45,029 nucleotides of DNA, from positions 1-45,029 of the forward strand of contig CAJKUC010000016.1 in NCBI GenBank assembly GCA_905203015.1, written 5' to 3'. Positions within the stretch are counted from its first letter, which is position 1; each line of letters opens with the position of its first letter. Below, in pieces: positions 25,559 through 34,126 of this stretch. The translations under genes and the position numbers were made by a program. The notes under the pieces were generated by a model that saw only the letters and a list, made by a program, of their open reading frames with translations, did no database searches and was not told the origin of the DNA. The DNA is from an uncultured Christensenella sp. (GTDB taxonomy: Bacteria; Bacillota; Clostridia; Christensenellales; Borkfalkiaceae).

Positions 25559-26533
25559 TTATTTTTTCTCGATGAGGTGCAACGCAAAGCCGCACACTTC
25601 TTCGTTCATATACGCGAAGGTGATTCTGCCATGCGCATCGGCTTTGAACGTGCTTTCGTCGAATGTGAATCCCGCGTTTTTCAATCTCGCCATGGCGCGC
25701 GTAACGTTCGTTGTTCCGATCGCAATGTGTCCGTTTTTGCCGCGTCCGCCGTTTTTCATAAATTCCGTAATCTCGCCCGAAAATACGCTGATCGGCGTTT
25801 CCCGCGTATCGAACCCGAACGCTTTCGCAAGAATTTTCGCGCCCGCTTCCGCCGCCGCGCCGCCGTCGCAATTGATTCCCACGTGCGCGAGCGAATAGCC
25901 GAGCATTTTTTCCGTCGCTTTTTTACATAATGCCGTAATTTTCGCGAATTCTCCGTTTTTATACAGCGCGTCCGGCACGATCCAACTGCCTCCGCAGCAG
26001 ACGATTTTATCGAACGCGAGATAAGTATTCAGATTGTCTTCGTTGATTCCGCCCGTAGGCATAAACGAAATGCCCTGATACGGCGCCGCCAGCGCTTTGA
26101 TCGCAGGCAATCCGCCAGATTGCTCGGCGGGGAAAAATTTCACGAAATCGAGATCCGCTTCCATCGCCGCTTCGATCTGCGAGGCGGACGATACGCCCGG
26201 AACAAACGGCACGCCTTTGCCGATGCAATACGCCGCCACCTTTTCGTTGAAGCCCGGGGCAACGCAGAATTGCGCCCCCGCGGCAATCGCTTCGTCTGCC
26301 TGCGCCGTAGTGAGCACCGTACCCGCCCCTACGATCATTCCGGGGCGCGTTTTCCGTATCGCGGCAATCGTTTCCGCCGCCCCCGCCGCGCGAAAAGTTA
26401 CTTCCGCGGCATATATGCCGCCTTCATACAGCGCGTCGGCAAGCAATCCGCCGTCCACGCCCGCCGCAGGCTTGATCACGGGCACCAGCCCCGCCGCATA
26501 TAAAGATTCTTTGATTCCGTCAGAAAGTCTCAT
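25559..26533 (-). CDS. eda: KDPG/KHG aldolase with a C-terminal VOC-like domain
   Basis: A 324-aa protein. Residues 1-205 are a complete class I KDPG aldolase: E44 in AAEVTFR, the GAGTVLTT loop and the Schiff-base K132 in FVKFFPAEQ. It cleaves KDPG to pyruvate and glyceraldehyde-3-phosphate. Residues 210-324 add a second domain (YSLAHVGINCDGG, KAFGF, GHIAIGTTNVTRAMARLKNAGF, EEVCGFALHLIEKK) with the betaalphabeta pattern of the glyoxalase/VOC superfamily. Stand-alone Eda is about 210 aa, so this is a fusion. ATG 26533 is chosen with GGAG 7 nt upstream. It is first in an operon with kdgK. Confidence 0.88.
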   Translation of the reverse strand: MRLSDGIKESLYAAGLVPVIKPAAGVDGGLLADALYEGGIYAAEVTFRAAGAAETIAAIRKTRPGMIVGAGTVLTTAQADEAIAAGAQFCVAPGFNEKVAAYCIGKGVPFVPGVSSASQIEAAMEADLDFVKFFPAEQSGGLPAIKALAAPYQGISFMPTGGINEDNLNTYLAFDKIVCCGGSWIVPDALYKNGEFAKITALCKKATEKMLGYSLAHVGINCDGGAAAEAGAKILAKAFGFDTRETPISVFSGEITEFMKNGGRGKNGHIAIGTTNVTRAMARLKNAGFTFDESTFKADAHGRITFAYMNEEVCGFALHLIEKK

Positions 26534-26597
26534 ATTTTCTCTCCGTCCGCCCCTGTTTTTGCTTTTCGCCGGGCAGATCATTGTACGTTCTTCTTTA

Positions 26598-26626
26598 ATT
26601 ATACGCTTCTTTTGTCGTCTTGTCAA
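26598..26626 (-). promoter_or_regulatory. Sigma-A promoter of eda-kdgK
   Basis: Minus strand TTGACA (plus 26621-26626), 17-nt spacer, TATAAT (plus 26598-26603). No operator-like palindrome was noticed nearby. Confidence 0.88.
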
Positions 26627-26691
26627 CTTTGCCGCCGCCCGATTTTCGTATTTCGCCTTATTTTTCGTTTTCCCGCGCAAAAAAAAACGAA

Positions 26692-26734
26692 AAAAAGCGG
26701 ACGTTCTTCCTTTTCGGAAAAATATCCGCTTTTC
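26692..26734 (-). terminator. Terminator of the MacB-like ABC gene
   Basis: AAAAAGCGGA (26692-26701) pairs with TCCGCTTTT (26725-26733). On the minus strand the stem is followed by a long T-run. Confidence 0.8.
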
Positions 26735-26776
26735 CTCTTTTTTGATTCGTTTTATATCGTTTTTTTGTCTTTCGGA

Positions 26777-29530
26777 TTATTCCGTACGAAGCGCGATCAC
26801 GGGATCTTTTTTCGCGGCGGAAGATGCGGGAATCAAGCCGCTGATCAACGTAAGCGTTACGCTCACCGCAATCATCACCAGTCCCTGCCAGAACGGCAAC
26901 GCCGCAAGCGAAGCGATTCCCGTAAAATGTTTGAGCAGCAGATTGATCGGCACGGACAGCAAATACGTAACGGCTACGCCGAATACGCCCGCGAAAAGCC
27001 CGATCAGGAATGTTTCCGCGTTGAATAAATGGCGTATATCTTTCTTTCTTGCGCCGAGAGAACGCAGCACGCCGATTTCTTTCGTGCGCTCCACCACGGA
27101 TACGTACGTAATGATTCCGATCATCACGGAAGATACCACCAACGAAATTGCCGTGAACGCCACCAATACGTATGTCACCGCGTCGAGCATCGTCTGCACC
27201 ATACTCATCATCGTACCCACCGTATCTGTATACGTCACTTTCTGCCCCTGTTCGTGCGCGTTGTTCCAGGCGTCGAGATAAGAAATCACCTTTGCTTTTG
27301 CGTCGAAATCGAGCGGATAAAAAGAAATCGTCGTTACTTTATCGTTCGCGCTCAGGGCTTTGATCGCATTATCCACGGAAACGTTGAGGTACGCGCCGCC
27401 CGTCAGCGCGGCAAGCGCGGAAGGATCGAACCCGGGGAAATAATTGGCGAGATTCGACGGCGCAACGTAATATTTATTAAGATGCTCCGCAGGCGATAAA
27501 TAAATATCCGTTTTTATTTTCTGATCGGCGGGAAGAAAAGCGTTGATCTTATCTTTCACGTTGCTTTCTTCGTTGATCCATTTCACGATCGCCGATTGTC
27601 TGTTCGCCCCGATAAATTTTTCCACGAGATCTTCCGTGAGATTCAGCCCTTTTTGCAGACAGCCGTAATCGAGGTCCTGTTTCAGCCGCAGCACTCCCGT
27701 CACTTTTATTTTCACGCCGTTTCCGCCCGTCACTTCGAGATCGGCGTTTTCGCCCGTGCGCTCGCCGACGTAACGATAAGGATACGCATGCCCGGAAGTG
27801 CCGTACTGTTCGTCTTTTTCGTACACGGCGTCGTTATAATACATCGTATACGTTTTCCCAAGCAGATCTTCGTAAGAAATCAGTTTCGATTCTTCGGGAT
27901 CGCCGCCGTTTTCGCCAGAATCGCTCTTATCGAAATACGTCATGAATTTCGTTTCTTCGATAAAACCGAGTTGCGCCATCAGAAGATCGATCGCGGTGTT
28001 GTCTTTCCCGATCACGATCACGGCTTCGTCCGCCGATTCGGGAAATCTGCCGTACGCCACGTCGTATTGCGACAACACGTATTGCCCGAATGTTTCGTCG
28101 GAAACGTCGGCTGTTCCGGGCATTTTCGATACCACCGCTCCGAGCATGGAAACCATGCCCGCAAGATCTTTGTATTCGGGAGCGGTCTCCGTAAGTTCGT
28201 CGGTATAAAACTGTTTGATCGAAGAGAGCGAACGATACTGCGTTTCCAGTGTTTCTTCCGTTCTTCCCGCCTTGATGTCGGTGAAAATATTATCGGAAAA
28301 AGTCTCGCCGTAATTATAGGAAATCGCATGGCAATACGAGGCGTCCATGGCGTTCACATAGGCTAAGTATTCTTCGGAAATATCATTTTTCACCGTCATG
28401 CCGCCCGCGATTTTCGTCACGAACGAATCCACATACACTTTATCTCCGATTTTTGAAAGATCGGGCAGATCTTCCGCGCGGGAACTCATGCCCGTCATCA
28501 CCGCAGTGAAATCCACGGAAGATTCCGTCACCTGCAACGGGTAATACGAAAGCATGTTTTCTTCCGTTTTTCTGATATAGGAATTGAAGCCGCCCGAAAG
28601 CGCAAGCACGAGGCAAACGCTGATGATGCCTATGCTTCCCGCGATCGACGTAAGCGTTGTTCTACCCTTTTTCGTCTTTAAATTCCGTGCCGAAAGCCCG
28701 AGCGACGTACCGAACGACATCGAAGCCTTTTCCGCTTTTTTACGGTTTTGTTTCTTTTTTTCCGCTCGCGCCTTCTTCCATGCGACGATCTGCTCTTTCG
28801 TATAGCCCTTCGCCTTCACTTTTTCTATCAGCGCGCGCCGCTCCTCTTCCGCGTCGAACGGATCGGAATCGGAAACCACCGTGCCGTCGGAAAGCCGTAC
28901 GATACGGCTCGAATAACGCTCGGCAAGTTCGGGGTTGTGCGTCACCATGATCACGAGCCGCTCGCCGGCGATCTCTTTGATCAGATCCATGATCTGCACG
29001 CTCGTCGTCGTATCCAGAGCGCCCGTCGGTTCGTCCGCCAGCAGAATTTCGGGGCTGTTCACCAACGCCCGGGCGATCGCCACACGTTGCATCTGCCCGC
29101 CCGAAAGTTGATTCGGCTTCTTGTTCAATTCTTTGCCGAGCCCCACGCGCGCCAGCGCTTCCGCCGCCCGTTTTTTTCTTTCCGATTTGGAAAGTCCCGC
29201 GATCGTAAGCGCGATTTCCACGTTTTCCAGCACGCTCTGGTGCGGGATCAGATTATACGATTGAAATACGAAGCCGATCCTGTGATTTCTATATACGTCC
29301 CAATCGCCGTCGGTGTAATTTTTCGTGGACACGCCGTTTATGAAAAGATCTCCGGAAGTGTATTTATCCAAGCCGCCGATGATATTTAAAAGCGTTGTTT
29401 TCCCGCAACCCGACGCGCCGAGCACGGAAACGAATTCGTGTTCTCTGAAATCGAGAGATACGCCTTTCAGCGCGTGCACTATATTGCCCGCGCTCTCGTA
29501 ATCCTTTTTTATGTTTTTAAGTTGCAGCAT
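26777..29530 (-). CDS. ABC transporter, fused ATPase and FtsX-type permease (MacB-like exporter)
   Basis: A 917-aa protein. Residues 1-225 are the ATPase (Walker A GASGCGKTT, signature LSGGQMQR, Walker B ILLADEPTGALD, H-loop VTHN). A charged linker at about 230-280 follows, then one membrane helix near 295-320, a large extracytoplasmic domain (about 320-780) and three C-terminal helices with the FtsX motif VVERTKEIGVLRSLGARKKDI. This is the layout of type VII (MacB/LolCDE-like) transporters, which move lipids, peptides or antibiotics by mechanotransmission. AAAGGAAAG precedes the ATG. The marR gene lies 143 nt upstream in the same direction, so the exporter is probably derepressed by a MarR ligand. 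Confidence 0.9.
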   Translation of the reverse strand: MLQLKNIKKDYESAGNIVHALKGVSLDFREHEFVSVLGASGCGKTTLLNIIGGLDKYTSGDLFINGVSTKNYTDGDWDVYRNHRIGFVFQSYNLIPHQSVLENVEIALTIAGLSKSERKKRAAEALARVGLGKELNKKPNQLSGGQMQRVAIARALVNSPEILLADEPTGALDTTTSVQIMDLIKEIAGERLVIMVTHNPELAERYSSRIVRLSDGTVVSDSDPFDAEEERRALIEKVKAKGYTKEQIVAWKKARAEKKKQNRKKAEKASMSFGTSLGLSARNLKTKKGRTTLTSIAGSIGIISVCLVLALSGGFNSYIRKTEENMLSYYPLQVTESSVDFTAVMTGMSSRAEDLPDLSKIGDKVYVDSFVTKIAGGMTVKNDISEEYLAYVNAMDASYCHAISYNYGETFSDNIFTDIKAGRTEETLETQYRSLSSIKQFYTDELTETAPEYKDLAGMVSMLGAVVSKMPGTADVSDETFGQYVLSQYDVAYGRFPESADEAVIVIGKDNTAIDLLMAQLGFIEETKFMTYFDKSDSGENGGDPEESKLISYEDLLGKTYTMYYNDAVYEKDEQYGTSGHAYPYRYVGERTGENADLEVTGGNGVKIKVTGVLRLKQDLDYGCLQKGLNLTEDLVEKFIGANRQSAIVKWINEESNVKDKINAFLPADQKIKTDIYLSPAEHLNKYYVAPSNLANYFPGFDPSALAALTGGAYLNVSVDNAIKALSANDKVTTISFYPLDFDAKAKVISYLDAWNNAHEQGQKVTYTDTVGTMMSMVQTMLDAVTYVLVAFTAISLVVSSVMIGIITYVSVVERTKEIGVLRSLGARKKDIRHLFNAETFLIGLFAGVFGVAVTYLLSVPINLLLKHFTGIASLAALPFWQGLVMIAVSVTLTLISGLIPASSAAKKDPVIALRTE

Positions 29531-29621
29531 ATTTCTTTCCTTTTCCTTGCTTTCCGCGCCTTCGGGTTATTTCCCCGCCCCGATAAGAAAAAGAGGGCGA
29601 AGAGATCTTTCCCCCGCCTTC

Positions 29622-29647
29622 AAAAACGCCGCGCGGCAACCGCCGCG
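29622..29647 (-). terminator. Possible intercistronic attenuator between marR and the ABC gene
   Basis: Perfect CGCGGC/GCCGCG stem (29632-29637 with 29642-29647) followed on the minus strand, after 5 nt, by T5. It could lower read-through into the exporter gene. The spacing to the T-run makes this uncertain. Confidence 0.4.
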
Positions 29648-29673
29648 AATCGCCTTTTTTCTCTTTTTCCCGT

Positions 29674-30111
29674 TTATCTTACGATCTTGTAAACGGAATC
29701 GCAGAATTCGTCGACAAGTTTCAGCATCTGATTCGCTTTATCCGCGCCGAAATCGGCAACCACTTTTGCCACCACTTCGCCCATACGCTTTCTCTGTGCG
29801 TTATAAAGTTCTTTTGCGTTTCCCGTCAGTTCGATGTAGGCGATCTTACGATCCACGTCGTCGGGTACACGCTGTACCAGCCCTTTTTCGGAAAGACGAT
29901 TCACCATCTGCGAAATCGCGGAACGGGTGACGCCTACCTTATCGGCGAGTTGCGTGGAAATAAGCCTTTCTCCTTTTTTATCCGCTGCCACGATTTCCTC
30001 GAGCATTCTCAGTTCGGAATTATTAAAAGACTTCTTCCCTTTGACGAATACTACGTTCTGCAATTTACGGGTCATTGCCTGGATTTTGCCTAAATACGCT
30101 TCACCGGTCAT
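29674..30111 (-). CDS. MarR-family transcriptional regulator
   Basis: A 145-aa winged-helix repressor: N-terminal dimerisation helix, NNSELRMLEEIVAADKKGERL, recognition helix region STQLADKVGVTRSAISQMVNRL, the wing EKGLVQRVPDDVDRKIAYIELT with the conserved D-R pair, and a C-terminal dimerisation helix. The length is typical. GGAGG is 8 nt before the ATG. Its promoter carries a 16-bp palindrome in the spacer, so autorepression is likely, and the following ABC exporter would be co-regulated. The inducing ligand is unknown. Confidence 0.92.
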   Translation of the reverse strand: MTGEAYLGKIQAMTRKLQNVVFVKGKKSFNNSELRMLEEIVAADKKGERLISTQLADKVGVTRSAISQMVNRLSEKGLVQRVPDDVDRKIAYIELTGNAKELYNAQRKRMGEVVAKVVADFGADKANQMLKLVDEFCDSVYKIVR

Positions 30112-30171
30112 AGTAAATACCTCCTGTTTTTCGTGCGCTTAAATTCTTGCCTTTCGCACGTATCTGCCTTT

Positions 30172-30199
30172 ATTATATTCAATCAATTGAATTTGTCAA
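30172..30199 (-). promoter_or_regulatory. marR-ABC promoter with embedded operator
   Basis: Minus strand TTGACA (plus 30194-30199), 16-nt spacer, TATAAT (plus 30172-30177). The palindrome ATTCAAT-N2-ATTGAAT (30177-30192) fills the spacer, so repressor binding would block RNA polymerase directly. Confidence 0.8.
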
Positions 30200-30380
30200 C
30201 AAAAAGAAAGCGATTTTATAGGTTTTCACCATTTTTTCATTTTTTGTTTCTTTCTTTAATCGTAACGGGAAAACGCGGCGAAACCGCTTACTTTTTCGGG
30301 GAACGGGCATTTTTACGTGCGATGCGCGATTTTTTCGGGCTTTGTTTTTCCTGCTTTATTCATGTGCCCGCGCGAAAGGC

Positions 30381-30409
30381 TTGCCAAACGCTTCTTTTTA
30401 TGGTATAAT
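30381..30409 (+). promoter_or_regulatory. Promoter of the M18 aminopeptidase gene
   Basis: TTGCCA (30381-30386), 17-nt spacer, TATAAT (30404-30409) with a TGG extended -10. The leader contains ATCGTTT/AAACGAT, a small stem-loop at about 30434-30455. Confidence 0.75.
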
Positions 30410-30487
30410 TTCAGCGTTTACGATACGATTTGCGATCGTTTCGGGCGCAAACGATAAAAAAACAGAAAAAACAACGAGGATACGCAC

Positions 30488-31756
30488 ATGCAACTGATCG
30501 ATTTTCTCAAAGAATCTTACACCGCCTATCATGCGGTGAAAAACGCGGAAGAAATGCTTCTTTCCGAAGGCTTCGTTAAATTGAGCGAAGGCGGAGACTG
30601 GTATGTGGAAGAAGGAGGAAAGTATTTCGTATCGCGAGGCGGAAGCAGTCTGATTGCTTTCACCGTGGGCGCGCTCGACGGCGGATTATCTTTCAAAATC
30701 GCCGCTTCCCACGCGGATTCCCCCGCTCTGAAACTGAAAGACAACGCGATATTCAAAACGGAATCTTACGAAAAACTGAACGTGGAAGGCTACGGCGGCG
30801 GAATATGGTATTCCTTTTTCGATCGTCCTTTAAAAATCGCGGGGCGAATCGCCGCGGAAGAAAACGGCAAAATCCGCGCAAAAACAGTAACTTCCGATTA
30901 TTTCGTTACGATTCCCTCCGTTGCCGTGCATCAGAACCGCGGCGTAAACGACGGATTTCAGATAAATGCGCAAACGGATCTTTGCCCCCTGTATTCTTTG
31001 GCGGAACAGGGCGGAGACCTCTTATCTTCCCTCTCGCCTTCTCCCGTGCTTTCTTACGATCTGTTTCTCGTAAACGGGCAGGATCCGTACGTATTCGGCA
31101 GAAACGGCGAATTTTTAGCCTCGCCGAGAATCGATAATTTAACGAGCGTTTTCGCTTCTCTGGAAGCACTTTGCGGCGTATGCGCGCCGGACGGAATCTG
31201 CGTGGCGGCGGTGTTCGACAACGAAGAAGTTGGCAGCCGCACACTCGAAGGCGCGGGCGGCGATTTTCTCGAACGCACCCTTCGCCGATTGACGTTTGCC
31301 CTGAAATTCGACGACGACGAATATTATAAGGCGTTACATTCGTCTTTCCTTCTTTCCGTAGACAACGCGCACGCGTTGCATCCGAATCACCCCGAAAAAT
31401 GCGACCCTACGAACCGCCCCGTTGCCGGCGGCGGCGTCGTAATCAAATATCACGCGGATAAAGCGTACACCACCGACGCGTTTTCCGCGGCGGCGGTTCT
31501 TTCCGTATTTGAAACCGCGGACGTTCCCTGCCAGAAATTCTATAATCGTTCCGACGTAAGAAGCGGCAGCACGCTCGGCTCGATTTCTCTTTCAAAAGTC
31601 AGCGTTTTAAGCGCGGACATCGGCATCGCGCAATTTGCCATGCATTCCGCCTGCGAAAGTTTCGCCCTGCGCGATTATTCGGCAATGACACTCGGATTAA
31701 AAGCGTTCTTCGCCTCCTCCTTTTCGATGGACGACGACGGAATCGTTATAGAATAA
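30488..31756 (+). CDS. apeB: M18-family metalloaminopeptidase
   Basis: A 422-aa dizinc aminopeptidase expected to remove acidic or other N-terminal residues from cytosolic peptides; members assemble as dodecamers. The metal and catalytic residues are in place: H75 in AASHADSPALK, the bridging Asp in SPRIDNLTS (about 215), the catalytic Glu pair in FDNEEVGS (about 243), the Asp in SVDNAHALHPN and the last His in IGIAQFAMHS. The length is normal. GAGG precedes the ATG by 7 nt. Monocistronic by its surroundings. The symbol is used in the family sense. Confidence 0.9.
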   Translation: MQLIDFLKESYTAYHAVKNAEEMLLSEGFVKLSEGGDWYVEEGGKYFVSRGGSSLIAFTVGALDGGLSFKIAASHADSPALKLKDNAIFKTESYEKLNVEGYGGGIWYSFFDRPLKIAGRIAAEENGKIRAKTVTSDYFVTIPSVAVHQNRGVNDGFQINAQTDLCPLYSLAEQGGDLLSSLSPSPVLSYDLFLVNGQDPYVFGRNGEFLASPRIDNLTSVFASLEALCGVCAPDGICVAAVFDNEEVGSRTLEGAGGDFLERTLRRLTFALKFDDDEYYKALHSSFLLSVDNAHALHPNHPEKCDPTNRPVAGGGVVIKYHADKAYTTDAFSAAAVLSVFETADVPCQKFYNRSDVRSGSTLGSISLSKVSVLSADIGIAQFAMHSACESFALRDYSAMTLGLKAFFASSFSMDDDGIVIE

Positions 31757-31772
31757 CCGCCATAAAACGAAG

Positions 31773-31878
31773 ACTGACAAAAACAGGCACGATACGATTG
31801 CGCCGAACCGTTTTTATGAATCGCCCCGCCTTGCTCTTTTGCTTTTTCGCGCAGAGAGAAAAGCGGGGTTTTGTCAGT
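31773..31878. other. Structured non-coding element after the aminopeptidase gene
   Basis: A 10-bp perfect long-range stem ACTGACAAAA (31773-31782) with TTTTGTCAGT (31869-31878) encloses CCCCGC/GCGGGG (31824-31829 with 31863-31868), which directly abuts it. GCGGGG followed by TTTTG could also act as the apeB terminator. The closed, multi-stem shape is larger than a normal terminator. No promoter of its own was found. Confidence 0.45.
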
Positions 31879-31942
31879 AATCCGCAGGCTCGTTTACGTC
31901 TGCTTTATAAACGTTCCCCGGAAATAATTATCGTTCATCCGG

Positions 31943-31987
31943 AAAAAGCAGAACGGTCGGCATTCCTTTACATCGGGAAGCCGACCG
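31943..31987 (-). terminator. Terminator of the hexosamine-kinase operon
   Basis: CGGTCGGC (31954-31961) pairs with GCCGACCG (31980-31987). On the minus strand T5 follows 6 nt after the stem. Confidence 0.65.
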
Positions 31988-32030
31988 CTCGCATTTGGAG
32001 AAGTATGGTAATATAAAGTGTAGTCGTATG

Positions 32031-33101
32031 TTATCTTCCGAGAATATCCGAAACGATTTTCTTCGTTTCGTCGAATTTCCCTTCCATCTCGGAAGCGAGT
32101 TTCAGTTGCGTACGGCACCGCACCAGATTATGCCCGGGGTATTTCGTTGCAAAATACGTATCTCCGGAAAGATAATCGGCAAGGAAGCGCATGCCGCATT
32201 CCATCGTCATAAGATAAGCGCCGTAAGGCAGAAGTTCCGCTTCTTTCGGCGTGATCGAATTTTTCACCGCGCCCACGTAGCCTTCCGCATACGCTTTGAA
32301 ATAATCTACGCTGAAATGCACTTTATTCAGATCTTTTTCGTCTTCCGCCGCCGTAGACGCGCCGAAGCGGATTGAATCGCCGAAATCGTAAAGCATAGAG
32401 CCGGGCATAATCGTATCGAGATCGATCACGGCACGCGCTTCATGCGTTTTTTCGTCCATCAGAATATTATTCAGTTTCGTATCGTTATGCGTTACGCGAA
32501 GAGGCAAAGATCCGTCTTTAAGCCCCTGCACCACGGCGGAATAAGTATTTTCACGGGAAAGGATGAAATCGATTTCCGCTTTACATTCTTTCGCCCTGCC
32601 CTTCTCGTCCGCCGCCAGCGCGGCTTTGAAATCGGCGAAACGCTTCGGCGTATCGTGGAATCTTGCGATCGTCTCCGTCAAGAGCGACGCGTCGAATGCC
32701 GCGAGATAATTCTGAAATTCCCCGAACGCCTTGCCCGAATTTCTGAACACGTTTTCGTCCGTCACCGTCTGATACGTCACCGTGTTTTCGATAAAATCGT
32801 ATACGCGATAGCAATCTTTGCCTTTCAGATAGGGCTTCCCGTCCTTCGTTTTAATCACGTTCAGCGTTTCGATCCCCTGCTTCGCGAGAAATTCCGTAAC
32901 GTAGCAGATATTGCGCATCAATCCGTCGGTATCGGGGAACACGCGCGTATTGATCTTCTGCATGATATAGCGCTTTTTATCCGTGGTGACAAGAGTCGTT
33001 ACGTTGATGTGCCCCTCTCCGTACGGGCGGATGTCCGTCACTTCGCCGCACAGATCGAATTGCTCCGCAATCGCCTTATATTCCTTTGTAAAGTCCGTCA
33101 T
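32031..33101 (-). CDS. Aminoglycoside-phosphotransferase-fold sugar kinase, N-acetylhexosamine 1-kinase (NahK)-like
   Basis: A 356-aa kinase of the APH/choline-kinase fold. The catalytic loop is VTHNDTKLNNIL (H205, D207, N211/N212) and the metal-binding VIDLDT follows (D227, D229). The N-terminal GEGHINVTTLV and IMQKINTRVFPD motifs and the length match NahK, which phosphorylates GlcNAc/GalNAc at the anomeric position. Its ATG (GGAGG 8 nt upstream) lies inside the end of a sugar nucleotidyltransferase gene, overlapping it by 26 nt. Kinase plus nucleotidyltransferase would turn free HexNAc into UDP-HexNAc. No galacto-N-biose phosphorylase is present, so the sugar source is unclear. Confidence 0.8.
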   Translation of the reverse strand: MTDFTKEYKAIAEQFDLCGEVTDIRPYGEGHINVTTLVTTDKKRYIMQKINTRVFPDTDGLMRNICYVTEFLAKQGIETLNVIKTKDGKPYLKGKDCYRVYDFIENTVTYQTVTDENVFRNSGKAFGEFQNYLAAFDASLLTETIARFHDTPKRFADFKAALAADEKGRAKECKAEIDFILSRENTYSAVVQGLKDGSLPLRVTHNDTKLNNILMDEKTHEARAVIDLDTIMPGSMLYDFGDSIRFGASTAAEDEKDLNKVHFSVDYFKAYAEGYVGAVKNSITPKEAELLPYGAYLMTMECGMRFLADYLSGDTYFATKYPGHNLVRCRTQLKLASEMEGKFDETKKIVSDILGR

Positions 33102-33933
33102 TGATATATCCTCCGATTGCGTCTTTCACTTCCTGTAAATCTTCGCGGTAAGTGATTCCGTACCATTTATCCGCGTTTTTGAATACGCGCACCGTTGCCT
33201 TGCCCTCTTCCAGCGCCTTGGAAATCACGGAAGGAATAAAGAATTCGTCTTTCATCAGATTCGCCGTGGCGAGGAATTTTTTGTATTCTTCTTCCAGTAC
33301 GTCGAATATATCGGGAGTCAAGCCCCATAAATTCATGGAAACGGGCGTATCCGCAGGCAGTTTCACAAGTTTTCCGTCCTGTTCAAACGAGCCGTCGGGA
33401 TTGATTTTCGTCACTTCGGTCACCTTTTTCAAGTACCCGTTTTCCGTTTCGCAGATCCCGCGCGACACCGTACCGTTGGGGCTGAGCGTATTCGCGAGAT
33501 GATACGCCGTCATCGCGTATTCGCCGTTTTTCGCGTTCGCCAGATGATCGTGAATTTCAAAGAAAGCGTTATGCCCGTAATAATCGTCGGCATTGATGAT
33601 CGCGAACGGCTCTTTCACCACGTCTTTGCAGCAATAAATCGCGTGACCAGTGCCGAACGGCTTTTTTCTTCCCTCGGGCAAAGCGAACATATCCTGCAAT
33701 ACATATTCCACGTCGATCGTCTTTGCGATACGATTCCCGATCAATTCCTTGAAATCTTCTTCCATATCTTCGCGGACGATAAACACCGCTTTGTCGAACC
33801 CCGCCGCTTTCGCGTCGTACACCGAAAAATCGAGAATCCCCTTTCCGTCCGCGGTTACGGGCTCGGCTTGTTTAAGCCCTCCGAAACGGCTGCCCATGCC
33901 CGCCGCCATCACTACAAGCGTAGTCTTCTTCAT
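33076..33933 (-). CDS. Sugar-phosphate nucleotidyltransferase
   Basis: A 285-aa protein of the NTP_transferase fold. The nucleotide-binding motif VVMAAGMGSRFGGLKQAEPV is at the N-terminus, and FAIINADDYYG carries the metal aspartates. It transfers NMP to a sugar-1-phosphate, probably UTP to HexNAc-1-P or Glc-1-P given its coupling to the NahK-like kinase. I use ATG 33933 with AGAGG 10 nt upstream; a GTG three codons earlier is also possible. The downstream kinase start is embedded in its 3' end. A candidate promoter, an extended -10 TGTTATAAT on the minus strand at plus 34033-34041, lacks a good -35. Confidence 0.83.
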   Translation of the reverse strand: MKKTTLVVMAAGMGSRFGGLKQAEPVTADGKGILDFSVYDAKAAGFDKAVFIVREDMEEDFKELIGNRIAKTIDVEYVLQDMFALPEGRKKPFGTGHAIYCCKDVVKEPFAIINADDYYGHNAFFEIHDHLANAKNGEYAMTAYHLANTLSPNGTVSRGICETENGYLKKVTEVTKINPDGSFEQDGKLVKLPADTPVSMNLWGLTPDIFDVLEEEYKKFLATANLMKDEFFIPSVISKALEEGKATVRVFKNADKWYGITYREDLQEVKDAIGGYINDGLYKGI

Positions 33934-34005
33934 CGTAAACACACCTCTTTACATAAATTTTTTCCGCAAGCGTACGCTTTTTTCGGAAAAATCGTCTTCG
34001 CGGCG

Positions 34006-34034
34006 TTGACTTTTCCGCCGTATGACGGTATAAT
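34006..34034 (+). promoter_or_regulatory. Promoter of the AraC-type regulator gene
   Basis: TTGACT (34006-34011), 17-nt spacer, TATAAT (34029-34034). It overlaps the candidate minus-strand -10 of the nucleotidyltransferase operon, so the two divergent promoters may compete. Confidence 0.8.
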
Positions 34035-34040
34035 TATAAC

Positions 34041-34107
34041 ATATCGGAAAATATTATTCTATACTTTTTTATGTACATTTTCTATAATTTTCGATATTTT
34101 CGGATAT
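34041..34107. repeat. Inverted repeat in the AraC-gene leader
   Basis: ATATCGGAAAATAT (34041-34054) and ATATTTTCGGATAT (34094-34107) are complementary at 13 of 14 positions. The pair lies between the transcription start and the ribosome binding site. It could be a pair of regulator sites or an mRNA stem next to AAGGAG. Confidence 0.5.
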
Positions 34108-34126
34108 TTTTAAGGAGAAAAACGCC

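Noticed and set aside
26097..27281. A 394-codon open frame on the plus strand
   Set aside because: It is antisense to eda and the MacB-like gene, spans the eda promoter and the ABC terminator, and has no recognisable domain.
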